Shown: positions 15,629 to 24,246, counted from the stretch's first letter. The stretch is DNA of 64,000 nt from Paenibacillus pectinilyticus (GCF_001700435.1 NZ_LYPC01000027.1:860433-924432); one strand, 5' to 3'. The notes: generated by a model not told the origin, from the letters alone. Numbers and translations: made by a program.

Positions 15629-16735
15629 CTAATGGTTGGTATGTTCTGCACCATATAGGCTTTCTAGCTTGCTGGCTGTCGCCCGCCAACTGAATTTGCT
15701 TTGTACATCTAGCCTAGCTTGTTTGGACAATTGAGCTGCCAAGACGGGTTGCTTAGCGATTCGAATGATTTGTTCCGCAAAAGCTTTGGGACTGCGGTAA
15801 TTCGTTACCAAAAGTCCATTGTGCTGATGTTTAATAATCTCAGGAATTCCGCCGTTTCTGGAAGCAACGGTGGGCACGCCGGATGCCATAGCTTCTACAT
15901 TGACGAGCCCAAAAGCTTCGTGCCCCTGAGAGGGACAAACAAAGCAATCCCCAGAACGGTAGAACTTCGGCATTTGACTGCGTGAAACATACCCCCTGAA
16001 TGTCACCGGAATTCGCAGGGAACGAGCTAATTTTTTCAAATAGCTTTTGTAGCCCTGTTTGCCAGTTCCGCCAGCGATGTACAGCCTAGCAGAAGGTACT
16101 GATCTTCTTACGATACGCGTAGCCTTCATAAGAACTGGAATGCCTTTACGAGGAATAAGTCTTCCGGCAAAGAGAATAACAAAACGGCTGGAGCTGTGAC
16201 TACGACTCTTCGTTTTTGGTCGGAATTGATGGAGATTTACCCCGAGGTGTACAAAACGCACCTTATGTTTGATATTCGGAAAAGTTCGTTTAAGATGTTT
16301 TTGCAAGGAAAGGCTGTTTCCAATGATTAGATTAGCCCGAGCGAGATCCCGAGCAGCTTGTTTTCTAGTTGTCATGGGTGGCGATATAAATGTGGTGGAG
16401 TGTAGGAATACAGATATCGGAGTATGGGGAAAGGACGCTCTAACCGCATGGACGAAGGTAGGACGATTATCAATTTGAATGCGATCATAATGTTTCCCTT
16501 TGATTGTCTTTAAGACATTGGAAAGATACTTTTTTCGATTCTGACCACCAACGCGAATAATAGTCACATGTCCATGAACACTCTTCTTAGGGTAATTGGC
16601 ACGCCATCGGCTTACGATGGTTACTTTATGATTCGGCGATATTTGTTTGGCGATTTGATAGATACAATGCTCCACAGAACCGCCAACAGGCGGGGGAACA
16701 GGAATTTGTTCAGGGGCAATAATTAGCAAGTGCAT
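15629..16735 (-). CDS. Glycosyltransferase family 4, CotSA-like
   Basis: A 368-residue GT-B enzyme. Visible features are PPPVGGSVEHCIYQIAKQI (N-terminal glycine loop), FAGRLIPRKGIPVLMKA, and SQGHEAFGLVNVEAMASGVP, containing the E-x7-E sugar-nucleotide motif. It resembles CotSA of Bacillus spore coats in size and basic composition. ATG 16735 follows AAAGGTG by 11 bases; the longer ATG at 16759 would put that site inside the gene. Upstream lies the 13-base element also found before the ATP-grasp gene at 2825-3586. The gene precedes a two-component pair on the same strand. Confidence 0.82.
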   Translation of the reverse strand: MHLLIIAPEQIPVPPPVGGSVEHCIYQIAKQISPNHKVTIVSRWRANYPKKSVHGHVTIIRVGGQNRKKYLSNVLKTIKGKHYDRIQIDNRPTFVHAVRASFPHTPISVFLHSTTFISPPMTTRKQAARDLARANLIIGNSLSLQKHLKRTFPNIKHKVRFVHLGVNLHQFRPKTKSRSHSSSRFVILFAGRLIPRKGIPVLMKATRIVRRSVPSARLYIAGGTGKQGYKSYLKKLARSLRIPVTFRGYVSRSQMPKFYRSGDCFVCPSQGHEAFGLVNVEAMASGVPTVASRNGGIPEIIKHQHNGLLVTNYRSPKAFAEQIIRIAKQPVLAAQLSKQARLDVQSKFSWRATASKLESLYGAEHTNH

Positions 16736-16775
16736 GAGTATACATTCACCTTTCAACATAAATTGAAGTTTCGAC

Positions 16776-16788
16776 TTATCATATTCAA
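16776..16788 (-). promoter_or_regulatory. Shared TTGAATATGATAA element, copy 2
   Basis: Identical on the minus strand to the element at 3643-3655; here it sits 41 bases before the supported start of the CotSA-like gene. CAAGTC lies about 16 bases further upstream, and at a similar distance (14) in copy 1. A sporulation sigma-factor element is plausible but not established. Confidence 0.35.
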
Positions 16789-16858
16789 GGTGAACAGGGT
16801 GCGACTTGAAATAGGGACATAAAGGTTAATTAATGTTTTCTAATGGATTAGCCGCCTT

Positions 16859-16892
16859 TTCTCATCAGCCTCTCATCAAACCTCTTTATAGT
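16859..16892 (+). promoter_or_regulatory. Promoter with 11-bp-period boxes, before the ABC-DedA operon
   Basis: TTCTCAT (16859-16865) and CTCTCAT (16870-16876) are 11 bases apart, then 10 bases, then TATAGT (16887-16892). Same architecture as at 3747, 21931 and 24089. Confidence 0.7.
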
Positions 16893-16926
16893 AGTAGAGC
16901 AGAGGAAAATGGAAAAAGGGGGGCTT

Positions 16927-17850
16927 ATGTTGACAAAACCGATTTTACAAATCATAAATGTGACCAAGCGCATTGGCAGTAAAGTGATTATTGATCAATT
17001 GAATTTAGAGGTGCCAAAAGGAGAGATTTTCGGATTTCTAGGGCCTAATGGAGCTGGAAAAACTACGACAATCCGTATGATGGTTGGTTTGATGAGTATT
17101 ACGGAAGGCGACATTCTCATTGATGGTGAAAGTATTACTCGGAATTTTAACAAAGCCATAATTAAAGTGGGGGCAATCGTCGAGAACCCTGAAATGTACA
17201 AGTATTTAAGCGGGTACAAGAATTTGATTCATTTTGCACGAATGGTTCCTGGCGTGACGGAAGAACGAATCCAAGAAGTGATTCAGTTGGTCGGCTTAGA
17301 AAATCGGATTCAAGATAAGGTTAGAACCTATTCTTTAGGGATGCGACAACGGTTAGGTGTTGCACAAGCTTTATTGCATAGACCTTCTTTGCTGATTCTA
17401 GACGAACCAACGAATGGACTTGATCCCGCGGGAATTCGGGAGTTACGGGATTATTTATATACGTTGACGCGAAAAGAGGGAATATCGGTTCTGGTCTCTA
17501 GCCACTTACTCTCGGAAATGGAGCTCATGTGTGATCGAGTAGCGATTATTCAGGCGGGCAAAGTTGTTGAGGTACAATCGATTAAAGATTTGATGAGTGA
17601 GGAACTCCAAAGTTCGGTTCGTTTCGAAGTGGACAACTTGGTTGATGCGCTGCGAATTCTTTCCGAACATCCCACGGTGCAAGCGAAGGAAGCAGAGGGT
17701 GAATTAGACTGCTGGTTAGAGCGTGAGCAAATCGCAGAGGTGACGGAAGATTTGATTAAAAAGGGCATTAAAATCTATGGGATTCGTAAAAATGCCCCGA
17801 CACTTGAAGATAAATTTTTGAAAATCACAGGAGGTGAGAAAATTGGTTAA
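16927..17850 (+). CDS. ABC transporter ATP-binding protein, BcrA-like
   Basis: A 307-residue ATPase: Walker A GPNGAGKTT near residue 42, signature YSLGMRQRLGVAQ near 138, Walker B LLILDEPTNGLDP near 160, and a C-terminal domain of about 85 residues as in BcrA. ATG 16927 follows AAGGGGGG; the alternative ATG at 16909 lies only about 10 bases after the predicted transcription start, leaving little leader. It overlaps the permease gene by 8 bases. Box-type promoter and gene content fit a bacitracin/lantibiotic-type detoxification exporter, by inference. Confidence 0.85.
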   Translation: MLTKPILQIINVTKRIGSKVIIDQLNLEVPKGEIFGFLGPNGAGKTTTIRMMVGLMSITEGDILIDGESITRNFNKAIIKVGAIVENPEMYKYLSGYKNLIHFARMVPGVTEERIQEVIQLVGLENRIQDKVRTYSLGMRQRLGVAQALLHRPSLLILDEPTNGLDPAGIRELRDYLYTLTRKEGISVLVSSHLLSEMELMCDRVAIIQAGKVVEVQSIKDLMSEELQSSVRFEVDNLVDALRILSEHPTVQAKEAEGELDCWLEREQIAEVTEDLIKKGIKIYGIRKNAPTLEDKFLKITGGEKIG

Positions 17851-18790
17851 TTTGCTTTTAAATGAAAATATGAAAATCTATCAACGTTTGCGGACTTGGT
17901 TGTTAATTATCGGCCTCGTGCTTACGACAGTCGCTTTTCTTATCGCACAGCAATACAGCGTGAAGCCTACGCAGATCGCCAATGCGGACTGGCAAACCAA
18001 CATGCAGCAGCAGATCCAGAACGATAAGACACAACTGGCGAATATGAACAGAGGGGCAGATTGGAAAACGCATGTAACTTCGCGTATAAATACGAATCAA
18101 TATCATCTTGATCATCAAATTCCTCCAACAGAGGAAACGCTCTGGGGGAACATGCTGAATGCGGCGAATCTGATGATTGTTGTCTCGGTCATGACTGTCA
18201 TCATAGCCGCGGATAGTGTCGCTGGTGAATTTACAGATGGCACAGTGAAATTGCTGCTCATACGACCTTCATCGCGGTCCAAAATACTGTTATCCAAATA
18301 CATTGCAACGTTTACGTTTTCCATTTTGTTATTTATCATCTTATTTATTACCGCATTCGTAGTTTCCGGGATCTTACATGGGTTTACGAACGTGAATGCC
18401 CCGTACGTTTATGCATCCAGCGATACGATTGCCCATGAAACTAGCATTGTGAAGCATGCGATCAGTACGTATTTATACCAATGTATTCAAATGGTAATGA
18501 CAGTCACCTTGGCCTTCATGATTTCAACGGTTTCTAGAAGCAGTTCCATCGCCATTGCGCTTTCGGTCGGGATCATGTTTGCAGGTTCAAGCATTGTCGG
18601 TTTCTTGTCCCAGTACAACTGGGCCAAATATTACTTATTCGAAAATACAGATCTGACGCAATATCTCACAGGTTCTCCGAATATTGCAGGGATGACATTA
18701 TCCTTCTCTATCATCGTAATCATTAGTTATTTTGTTATTTTCAATCTCCTGTCTTGGCTTGTTTTTAGGAAAAAAGACGTGACGGCATAG
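17843..18790 (+). CDS. ABC transporter permease, ABC-2 type
   Basis: A 315-residue permease with an N-terminal helix (about 14-34), a roughly 60-residue polar outside loop (about 35-95, rich in Gln, Asn and Lys), then five helices. The cytoplasmic segment after helix 2 reads AGEFTDGTVKLLLIRPSSRSKILLSKY, the ABC-2 permease hallmark. TTG 17843 has GGAGG 8 bases upstream; GTG 17834 would overlap that site. It pairs with the ATPase at 16927-17850 and is followed by a DedA gene, giving a three-gene operon. Confidence 0.8.
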   Translation: MVNLLLNENMKIYQRLRTWLLIIGLVLTTVAFLIAQQYSVKPTQIANADWQTNMQQQIQNDKTQLANMNRGADWKTHVTSRINTNQYHLDHQIPPTEETLWGNMLNAANLMIVVSVMTVIIAADSVAGEFTDGTVKLLLIRPSSRSKILLSKYIATFTFSILLFIILFITAFVVSGILHGFTNVNAPYVYASSDTIAHETSIVKHAISTYLYQCIQMVMTVTLAFMISTVSRSSSIAIALSVGIMFAGSSIVGFLSQYNWAKYYLFENTDLTQYLTGSPNIAGMTLSFSIIVIISYFVIFNLLSWLVFRKKDVTA

Positions 18791-18821
18791 TCGTTACAGT
18801 GTCAGCAAAGAGGTGGCTGTT

Positions 18822-19439
18822 TTGCATCAACTTATCGATTGGATTTCATCAAGTGCAACTTCCTTAATTGCAACGTACGGCGTACTTGGTATTTTCATTG
18901 GCATGGTGTTAGAAAGTGCATGTATTCCAATTCCGAGTGAAGTCATTATGTTATTTGGAGGTTTTTTTGTTCAAAAGGGGTCGTTCAGTTATTTCGAGGT
19001 AGTTAGCGCAGGCGTCTTGGGCAACCTGATTGGATCCGTCCTTATTTATTGGATTGGCGCGACGGGTGCAAGAACACTATTAGTGAAGTATGGGAAATAT
19101 GTGTGGATCAAAACTGAACATATGGACAAGGCGGAGCAGTGGTTTCGTCGCTATGGCGAATGGGCCGCTTTCTTCGGTCGCAATTTGCCGCTCATACGAA
19201 CCTTCATCTCCTTGCCTGCCGGTATCGCCCGAATGAATTTTCCACGGTTCCTGCTCTTTACTTTTCTGGGCTGCTTACCTTGGAATATGGCCATGACTTA
19301 TCTTGGATTTAAGCTAGGTGAGAATTGGCAGGAAGTTGAACCTTATGTTCGGCCTATTAGCTACTTGATGCTCGCTGTGATCGTAATTTTCATTGGTAGG
19401 CACATCTACAGACTTACCTTCAAATCAAGTCGCACATAG
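18822..19439 (+). CDS. DedA-family membrane protein
   Basis: A 205-residue protein with about five membrane segments and the DedA signatures: ESACIPIPSEVIMLFGG (E...P.PSE) near residue 30 and FFGRNLPLIRTFISLPAGIARM near 125. DedA proteins (for example UptA/PopT types) are implicated in flipping undecaprenyl phosphate or phospholipids across the membrane. The best start is TTG 18822, with AAGAGGTGG just upstream. It is the last gene of the box-regulated ABC operon, so lipid-carrier recycling and the exporter may answer the same stress. Confidence 0.85.
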   Translation: MHQLIDWISSSATSLIATYGVLGIFIGMVLESACIPIPSEVIMLFGGFFVQKGSFSYFEVVSAGVLGNLIGSVLIYWIGATGARTLLVKYGKYVWIKTEHMDKAEQWFRRYGEWAAFFGRNLPLIRTFISLPAGIARMNFPRFLLFTFLGCLPWNMAMTYLGFKLGENWQEVEPYVRPISYLMLAVIVIFIGRHIYRLTFKSSRT

Positions 19440-19458
19440 GCTACCATACGAGCAAGAA

Positions 19459-19490
19459 GAAAGGAAGGGCTACATGCCCTTCCTTTTGTT
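19459..19490. terminator. Bidirectional terminator
   Basis: AAGGAAGGGC, loop TACAT, GCCCTTCCTT then TTGTTG. It closes the DedA operon and overlaps the stop codon of the converging PAP2 gene. Confidence 0.85.
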
Positions 19491-20129
19491 GTATCGCTGT
19501 TCCATATACCATTGAAACCACCACACACAGATTGTGAACCAAAATCCACTTGCAAAATACGCGGCAACGACATCGCTCGGATAATGAACACCCAAATAGA
19601 TGCGGCTGATGCCAATGCAGAGAATCATAAGGATACTGCCGATGATGACCGCTGTTCTGCCTTTTTGGGTTGAAATATGCCGCCAAAGTAGAAAGGTCAG
19701 AGCCGCATACATCGCAAAAGCCTCCATGGAGTGACCACTAGGAAAGCTGTAACCTGCCTGCTCGATAAGTCGATGCAAAGAAGGACGCTCTCGTTGGAAG
19801 ATAAGCTTAAGCACTTGATTCAAGATACCTGTTCCGGCAACCAGGATGATAAAAAGGATTAATTCCATCCGGTGATGCAGATAGCGATAAAAAAGAAATA
19901 AGCAGATAAGTGTGATAACAATCACAACTTGTGTTGACCCGATGAACGTAAATATTTTCATAACGGTAGTTAACCAAGGACGTTCCATACCTTGCACCGA
20001 AGCGATCACGCTGCGGTCAAAACGTGCAATCTGCTGCCCTTTGAGAAGTGCTGCAATGACTGCGAAGCAAACGAGAGAAACGATGCTTAAGATGAGAAAT
20101 AAAGTGACTTTTAACTTCGTTTTATTCAT
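19470..20129 (-). CDS. PAP2-family phosphatase, membrane
   Basis: A 219-residue lipid phosphatase with about six helices and the complete motif set: KLIFQRERP, SFPSGHSMEAFA and SRIYLGVHYPSD. All catalytic residues are present, in contrast to the DedA-PAP2 fusion at 1197-2507. It resembles PgpB/YodM/YwoA-type enzymes acting on undecaprenyl diphosphate, phosphatidylglycerol phosphate or phosphatidic acid; the substrate cannot be decided. It starts at ATG after TTGGAG. It is monocistronic and divergent from the FetAB-like operon. Confidence 0.85.
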   Translation of the reverse strand: MNKTKLKVTLFLILSIVSLVCFAVIAALLKGQQIARFDRSVIASVQGMERPWLTTVMKIFTFIGSTQVVIVITLICLFLFYRYLHHRMELILFIILVAGTGILNQVLKLIFQRERPSLHRLIEQAGYSFPSGHSMEAFAMYAALTFLLWRHISTQKGRTAVIIGSILMILCIGISRIYLGVHYPSDVVAAYFASGFWFTICVWWFQWYMEQRYNKRKGM

Positions 20130-20165
20130 AAAATCGTAGTCTCCAATTAATAGAATGTCTGTCTA

Positions 20166-20174
20166 TGCTATAAT
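20166..20174 (+). promoter_or_regulatory. Extended -10 promoter before the FetAB-like operon
   Basis: TGCTATAAT contains a perfect -10 with the TGn extension, about 47 bases before the ATPase start. No good -35 lies at the normal distance, as is usual for extended -10 promoters. Confidence 0.5.
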
Positions 20175-20220
20175 AATTTGATGCTGATAGTCAAAGCAAG
20201 GAAAGGAAGAAGCTTGTCAT

Positions 20221-20973
20221 ATGACTGCCTTGTTAGAAATTCAGGGTTTGGCCAAGGGATTTGGTGGACATGGTAAATCGCTTTCATCTTACCTTTTTTC
20301 AGAGGTTTCTGCAAAAATCATGCCATCAGAGCGAATAGCGCTTATAGGCGCTTCTGGTCAAGGCAAAAGCACGTTGCTGCGCACCATGGCCGTCTTACAT
20401 ACACCAGACGAAGGAGACATGTTGTTCCATCAGAACTCCTTCCGCAAGATGGATCCGCGATTATGGCGCAAACAAATTAGTTATGTTGCTCAGCAGCCCG
20501 TGATGCTTCCTGGAAGCATTGAAGATAATCTACGAACAGGAAGTCGGCTTCATGGTGAGCCATATGATCTGCAGCTAGCTAAGAGATTATTAGCAGCAGC
20601 TGCCTTAGGTGAGAAGGCAGCAACCCATCCTGCCAACGATCTGTCAGGTGGGGAGAAGCAGCGAGTTGCGCTTATCCGCTCCTTGTTAATGAGACCTGCT
20701 GTGCTGCTTCTGGACGAGGTTACCTCTTCACTCGACACAATTAGCACCATGGCTATCGAGGAATTACTCCTGCAATGGCAGGAAGCCGAAGGCACGACGA
20801 TGATATGGATTACGCATGATTTGAAGCAAGCCACACGTGTGAGTGATCGCGTCTGGTTTATGGCAAGTGGCACATTAGCGGAAGATCGGCATACATCCGA
20901 GTTCTTCCAACAGCCAGTGACAGACGCAGCCCGTCATTTTATTCAATTTAGGGAAGAAGGAGAGACCTCGTGA
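20221..20973 (+). CDS. ABC transporter ATP-binding protein, FetA/YbbL-like
   Basis: A 250-residue ATPase: Walker A GASGQGKST near residue 41, Q-loop SYVAQQPVMLPGSIEDNL, signature LSGGEKQRVALIR near 142, Walker B VLLLDEVTSSLD near 160 and the switch THD. The SVEDNL-like segment and the FetB-type partner identify the FetAB (YbbL-YbbM) group, linked in E. coli to iron export and oxidative stress tolerance. It overlaps its permease by 4 bases. AGGAAGAAG precedes the ATG. Confidence 0.82.
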   Translation: MTALLEIQGLAKGFGGHGKSLSSYLFSEVSAKIMPSERIALIGASGQGKSTLLRTMAVLHTPDEGDMLFHQNSFRKMDPRLWRKQISYVAQQPVMLPGSIEDNLRTGSRLHGEPYDLQLAKRLLAAAALGEKAATHPANDLSGGEKQRVALIRSLLMRPAVLLLDEVTSSLDTISTMAIEELLLQWQEAEGTTMIWITHDLKQATRVSDRVWFMASGTLAEDRHTSEFFQQPVTDAARHFIQFREEGETS

Positions 20974-21722
20974 CGCTGTTAGCTTTAAGTTTCACCATGC
21001 TGTTCATCATCGCTACGATGCTGATTTCGTATTGGCAGAAACTTGGTTTAGAAAAAGAGATAGCCATCGGTACGATACGTGCCGCTATTCAACTGCTTGC
21101 TGTGGGTTATGTGCTCCAATATATTTTTCGAACGGAGCGTGTCATTTATTTATTCCTTATTGTGGCCATTATGATTATCGTTGCTTCATGGAACGCGAAT
21201 AAACGCGGTGGGGGTATGAAAGGATTGATTTGGCGAATAGCCCTGTCCATTACAACGATGGAAGTGTTGATGATGGTGTTATTGCTCTCTTTGCACATCA
21301 TCCAGCCAACACCGCAGTATATCATTCCACTTAGCGGGATGACGATTGGGAATGCCATGATCGTCGCGGGGTTGTTTGTTAATCAACTGAAAAGGGAAGT
21401 CGAGACTTCTCGCGGGGAAATAGAGGTACTCTTGGCACTCGGAGCAACAGCGAAGCAGGCACTGCAAGCTGTCCAGAAGCGAGCAGTTAAATTCAGTATG
21501 ATTCCAACCATCGATGGGATGAAGACAGTTGGTCTCGTCCAACTTCCCGGGATGATGACAGGGATGATTGTTGCTGGAGCGGATCCGGTGGAAGCTGTTC
21601 GTTACCAAATTCTTATCGTTTTCTCGTTTACAGGCTCCGCGGCGATCACGAGCATCCTATTGAGTATGCTGAGTTACAGATTACTCTTCACCAAGGATCT
21701 GCAACTCAAAACTTTTCTATAG
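20970..21722 (+). CDS. ABC transporter permease, FetB/UPF0014-like
   Basis: A 250-residue membrane protein of the UPF0014/FetB family. It has about seven helices, the family motif IPLSGMTIGNAMIVAGLFVNQ in the middle, the coupling stretch EVEVLLALGATAKQA (here EIEVLLALGAT), and MIPTIDGMKTVGLVQLPGMMTGMI. It starts with GTG overlapping the ATPase stop (GTGA), after AAGGAGAG. It is the membrane half of the transporter with 20221-20973. Metal export is inferred from the family; nothing in the sequence fixes the ion. Confidence 0.85.
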   Translation: MTLLALSFTMLFIIATMLISYWQKLGLEKEIAIGTIRAAIQLLAVGYVLQYIFRTERVIYLFLIVAIMIIVASWNANKRGGGMKGLIWRIALSITTMEVLMMVLLLSLHIIQPTPQYIIPLSGMTIGNAMIVAGLFVNQLKREVETSRGEIEVLLALGATAKQALQAVQKRAVKFSMIPTIDGMKTVGLVQLPGMMTGMIVAGADPVEAVRYQILIVFSFTGSAAITSILLSMLSYRLLFTKDLQLKTFL

Positions 21723-21782
21723 GGGACCAAAAGTAGGGAAAGCTAAGTCTACATGGCATAGTGCTTGGTCAATTGATGAATG

Positions 21783-21808
21783 ACCTGCCTAAGAAGGCAG
21801 GTTTTTTG
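21783..21808 (+). terminator. Rho-independent terminator
   Basis: ACCTGCC, loop TAAGAA, GGCAGGT, then TTTTT. It closes the FetAB-like operon. Confidence 0.9.
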
Positions 21809-21817
21809 CTACCACAT

Positions 21818-21858
21818 AAGAATTTATAAGTTTCCGTCTCACGGAAGAACAAATTCTT
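21818..21858. repeat. Imperfect inverted repeat in the regulator leader region
   Basis: AAGAATTT (21818-21825) pairs with AAATTCTT (21851-21858), and the inner TTCCG with CGGAA. It lies between the FetAB terminator and the box promoter; the role is unknown. Confidence 0.4.
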
Positions 21859-21930
21859 ATTGGCGATAAAAACAACCTTTAAAACGCGGCCGCTCATCTT
21901 CGAAGGACTTCGATAGAAGGTTTTCTCACA

Positions 21931-21964
21931 ATTTCATTGTTTTCTCATTTAGATCGCTTATAGT
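21931..21964 (+). promoter_or_regulatory. Autoregulatory-type promoter with 11-bp-period boxes
   Basis: ATTTCAT (21931-21937) and TTCTCAT (21942-21948), 11 bases apart, then 10 bases, then TATAGT (21959-21964). An extra TTCTCAC lies at 21923. It sits directly before an OmpR-family regulator gene, making that regulator the prime candidate for binding this box family. Confidence 0.65.
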
Positions 21965-21993
21965 AAGAGAAAAGGACTCGAAAGGAGACACCG

Positions 21994-22668
21994 ATGAAGC
22001 GCATACTGCTTATTGAGGATGAGAAAAATCTCGTTCGGTTTATCCAGTTGGAACTTGAACACGAAGCGTTCGCTGTGCAGGCTGCGTATGATGGGAAAAC
22101 GGGCCTAGAACTCGCCCTCCAAGAGGATTGGGACTTGATCCTGCTGGATATCATGCTGCCTGTCATGAATGGCATCGAAGTGTGTCGTCGGATTCGGACG
22201 GCCAAGAAGACACCAATCCTTATGCTGACAGCAAGGGATAGTGTAGAAGATCGGGTTTCCGGGTTGGATAGCGGAGCAGACGATTATATTCCAAAACCAT
22301 TTGCCATCGAAGAATTATTGGCCCGTATTCGGGCTGTGTTTCGCCGCATGGAGTTAGAAGGAAACGCGCAGCATGCGCTGCTTTCTTTTCAACATATAAC
22401 CGTCGATTTGGATGCAAGACTGGTGTATAAGGATAAACAGCCCGTTGAACTCACGAAGCGGGAATTTGATTTACTCGTGATGTTCATGAAAAATCATCAT
22501 CTGGTGCTTACCCGGGATATGCTCCTCGATCAGGTATGGGGATTTGACTCCCTCGTGGAAACGAATGTGGTTGATGTGTATGTCAGATATTTACGAAACA
22601 AATTGGATCAGTCTGGGGAAAATAGTTGTATTCAAACCGTACGGGGAATAGGATATGTGATGAGATGA
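21994..22668 (+). CDS. Response regulator, OmpR/PhoB family; candidate master of the TTCTCAT regulon
   Basis: A 224-residue regulator: acidic pocket E8-D9, phospho-acceptor D52 (LLDIMLPVMNG), K101 (IPKPF), then an OmpR winged helix (LTKREFDLLVMFMKNHHLVLT...VDVYVRYLRNKLD...QTVRGIGYVMR). It resembles the ArlR/CssR group. GAAAGGAGA precedes the ATG. Its own promoter carries the phased boxes found before three other envelope operons in this window, so I infer autoregulation and control of them. It overlaps the kinase gene by 4 bases. Confidence 0.88.
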   Translation: MKRILLIEDEKNLVRFIQLELEHEAFAVQAAYDGKTGLELALQEDWDLILLDIMLPVMNGIEVCRRIRTAKKTPILMLTARDSVEDRVSGLDSGADDYIPKPFAIEELLARIRAVFRRMELEGNAQHALLSFQHITVDLDARLVYKDKQPVELTKREFDLLVMFMKNHHLVLTRDMLLDQVWGFDSLVETNVVDVYVRYLRNKLDQSGENSCIQTVRGIGYVMR

Positions 22669-24086
22669 AAGCTCGTATAATGCGCAGGATACGTAGTCTC
22701 CCCATCAAATGGAAGCTCATGTTAGGAGCTACTTTGCTCATCTTTCTCCTCTTTGCTTCCTATAATTTTGCCCAGTATCTGGTACTGAAGCAGTGGATGA
22801 TGAACCAGGAAAGGGACAAGATCCAAGTCAATATGATGCAGCTGCAAGACTATTTTCAAGAGAAATTTAAAAACAACAGCAATACGCCAATCGTCGATAG
22901 CCAGCCCTATATCGAAAAATTAATGGGCAAAAATCAATTCATACGCATACTCGATAAAGATGGCAAGCCACTATTAACGATTGCCAATCATTTTGACCCC
23001 AAATGGGTTGTTCCTCAAACCGTGGACACGTCAGATATATACGATACCAATGTGAGAGACTTTCATATCCTCATTCATCGGAGTCCTCTCGTATCAGCCA
23101 ATTTCGTTGGAACCATTGAGCTGGCGAGTAACCTGGAGACCTTTGATCATTTCAGCGATACCTTATTGTGGGTCATGCTGATCGGCGGAATACTCGCTAC
23201 ATTCATAAGCGGGATAAGCGGTCTAGCGATTGCGAGACAATTTATGCGGCCGATTCGGGCTTTGGCAGTCACCATACGCAGTGTGAAGGAGAAAGGTCTG
23301 ACGGAACGCGTGGATAATATTCCAAATGGGGATGAATTATCCAGCCTCGCCACGCTATTCAATGATTTGATGAATCAATTGGAAATTTCTTTTCGGCAGC
23401 AAAAGCAGTTCGTTGAAGATGCGTCGCATGAGCTAAGGACGCCAATCACCATCTTAGAAGGCCATCTATCTTTACTCAATCGATGGGGAAAATCGGATCC
23501 AGCCGTTCTGGATGAGTCTCTCCAAGCGTCTCTCCAAGAAGTAAGGCGGCTGAAAAGACTCGTTCAAGAGCTCCTGTCCTTAACTAAAGTAGAAGCCAAC
23601 TTATTAAATGAAAGCGGTAAACAGCTCAAACTGGAACCGCTTATCTATGAAACGATCAAACGATTCGAAGTGCTGAACCCAGAGTTCGCTTTTGTAGAGC
23701 AAACGGAAACGATTAAAGACGTTGTTCTCCAGATGAGCCCTTTGCATTTTGAACAAATCCTAATGATTGTGTTGGATAACGCTGTCAAATATACAACCTT
23801 GAATAAACGGATTATCATTGAAGGCATTCGTCAACGTAATGAGGTACACATTGTGGTGCAAGACCATGGCATCGGTATTCCTGAAGCGGATGTACCTCAC
23901 GTGTTTGACCGGTTCTACCGCGTCGATAAAGCTCGGAACCGTGAGATAGCAGGCACAGGACTTGGACTAGCGATAGCCAAGCAGCTCGTCCAGAATTACC
24001 AGGGAAGATTGAGCATTTCTAGCGTAGAAGGTGAAGGTACACGGGTAGAGCTGATCTTCCCTATTCACCACATCATGGATATGTAG
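22665..24086 (+). CDS. Sensor histidine kinase, HAMP type
   Basis: A 473-residue kinase: helix 1 about 17-37, outside domain about 40-160, helix 2 about 163-185, HAMP, then H-box EDASHELRTPITILEGHL with His255, VLDNAVKY, DHGIGIP, FDRFYRVD and GTGLGLAIAK. All catalytic motifs are intact, unlike the related kinase at 13489-14859 with Ser in the H-box. ATG 22665 overlaps the regulator stop (ATGA); a longer in-frame start lies within the regulator and has no Shine-Dalgarno. The architecture resembles ArlS/CssS. Confidence 0.87.
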   Translation: MKARIMRRIRSLPIKWKLMLGATLLIFLLFASYNFAQYLVLKQWMMNQERDKIQVNMMQLQDYFQEKFKNNSNTPIVDSQPYIEKLMGKNQFIRILDKDGKPLLTIANHFDPKWVVPQTVDTSDIYDTNVRDFHILIHRSPLVSANFVGTIELASNLETFDHFSDTLLWVMLIGGILATFISGISGLAIARQFMRPIRALAVTIRSVKEKGLTERVDNIPNGDELSSLATLFNDLMNQLEISFRQQKQFVEDASHELRTPITILEGHLSLLNRWGKSDPAVLDESLQASLQEVRRLKRLVQELLSLTKVEANLLNESGKQLKLEPLIYETIKRFEVLNPEFAFVEQTETIKDVVLQMSPLHFEQILMIVLDNAVKYTTLNKRIIIEGIRQRNEVHIVVQDHGIGIPEADVPHVFDRFYRVDKARNREIAGTGLGLAIAKQLVQNYQGRLSISSVEGEGTRVELIFPIHHIMDM

Positions 24087-24088
24087 GC

Positions 24089-24122
24089 TTCTCATCTTCT
24101 TCTCATTTTTCTCCTGTAAAGT
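24089..24122 (+). promoter_or_regulatory. Promoter with 11-bp-period boxes, before the glycosyltransferase-deacetylase operon
   Basis: TTCTCAT (24089-24095) and TTCTCAT (24100-24106), exactly 11 bases apart, then 10 bases, then TAAAGT (24117-24122). It starts 2 bases after the kinase stop codon. Confidence 0.7.
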
Positions 24123-24246
24123 ACCTGTATAGACGCGGCTAGGGCAAGCTGTATCCACAGAGAATGAGGAAGTCGCGCAAGTATCTGTGTTTTAATAGAG
24201 GGCTAGTTCTCTGATAGGTTTGTGAAGAAAGGTGGTTTCCACTAGC

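Noticed and set aside
19470..20129. Possible degenerate PAP2, by analogy with the fusion at 1197
   Set aside because: All three phosphatase motifs, with PSGH and VHYPSD, are intact.
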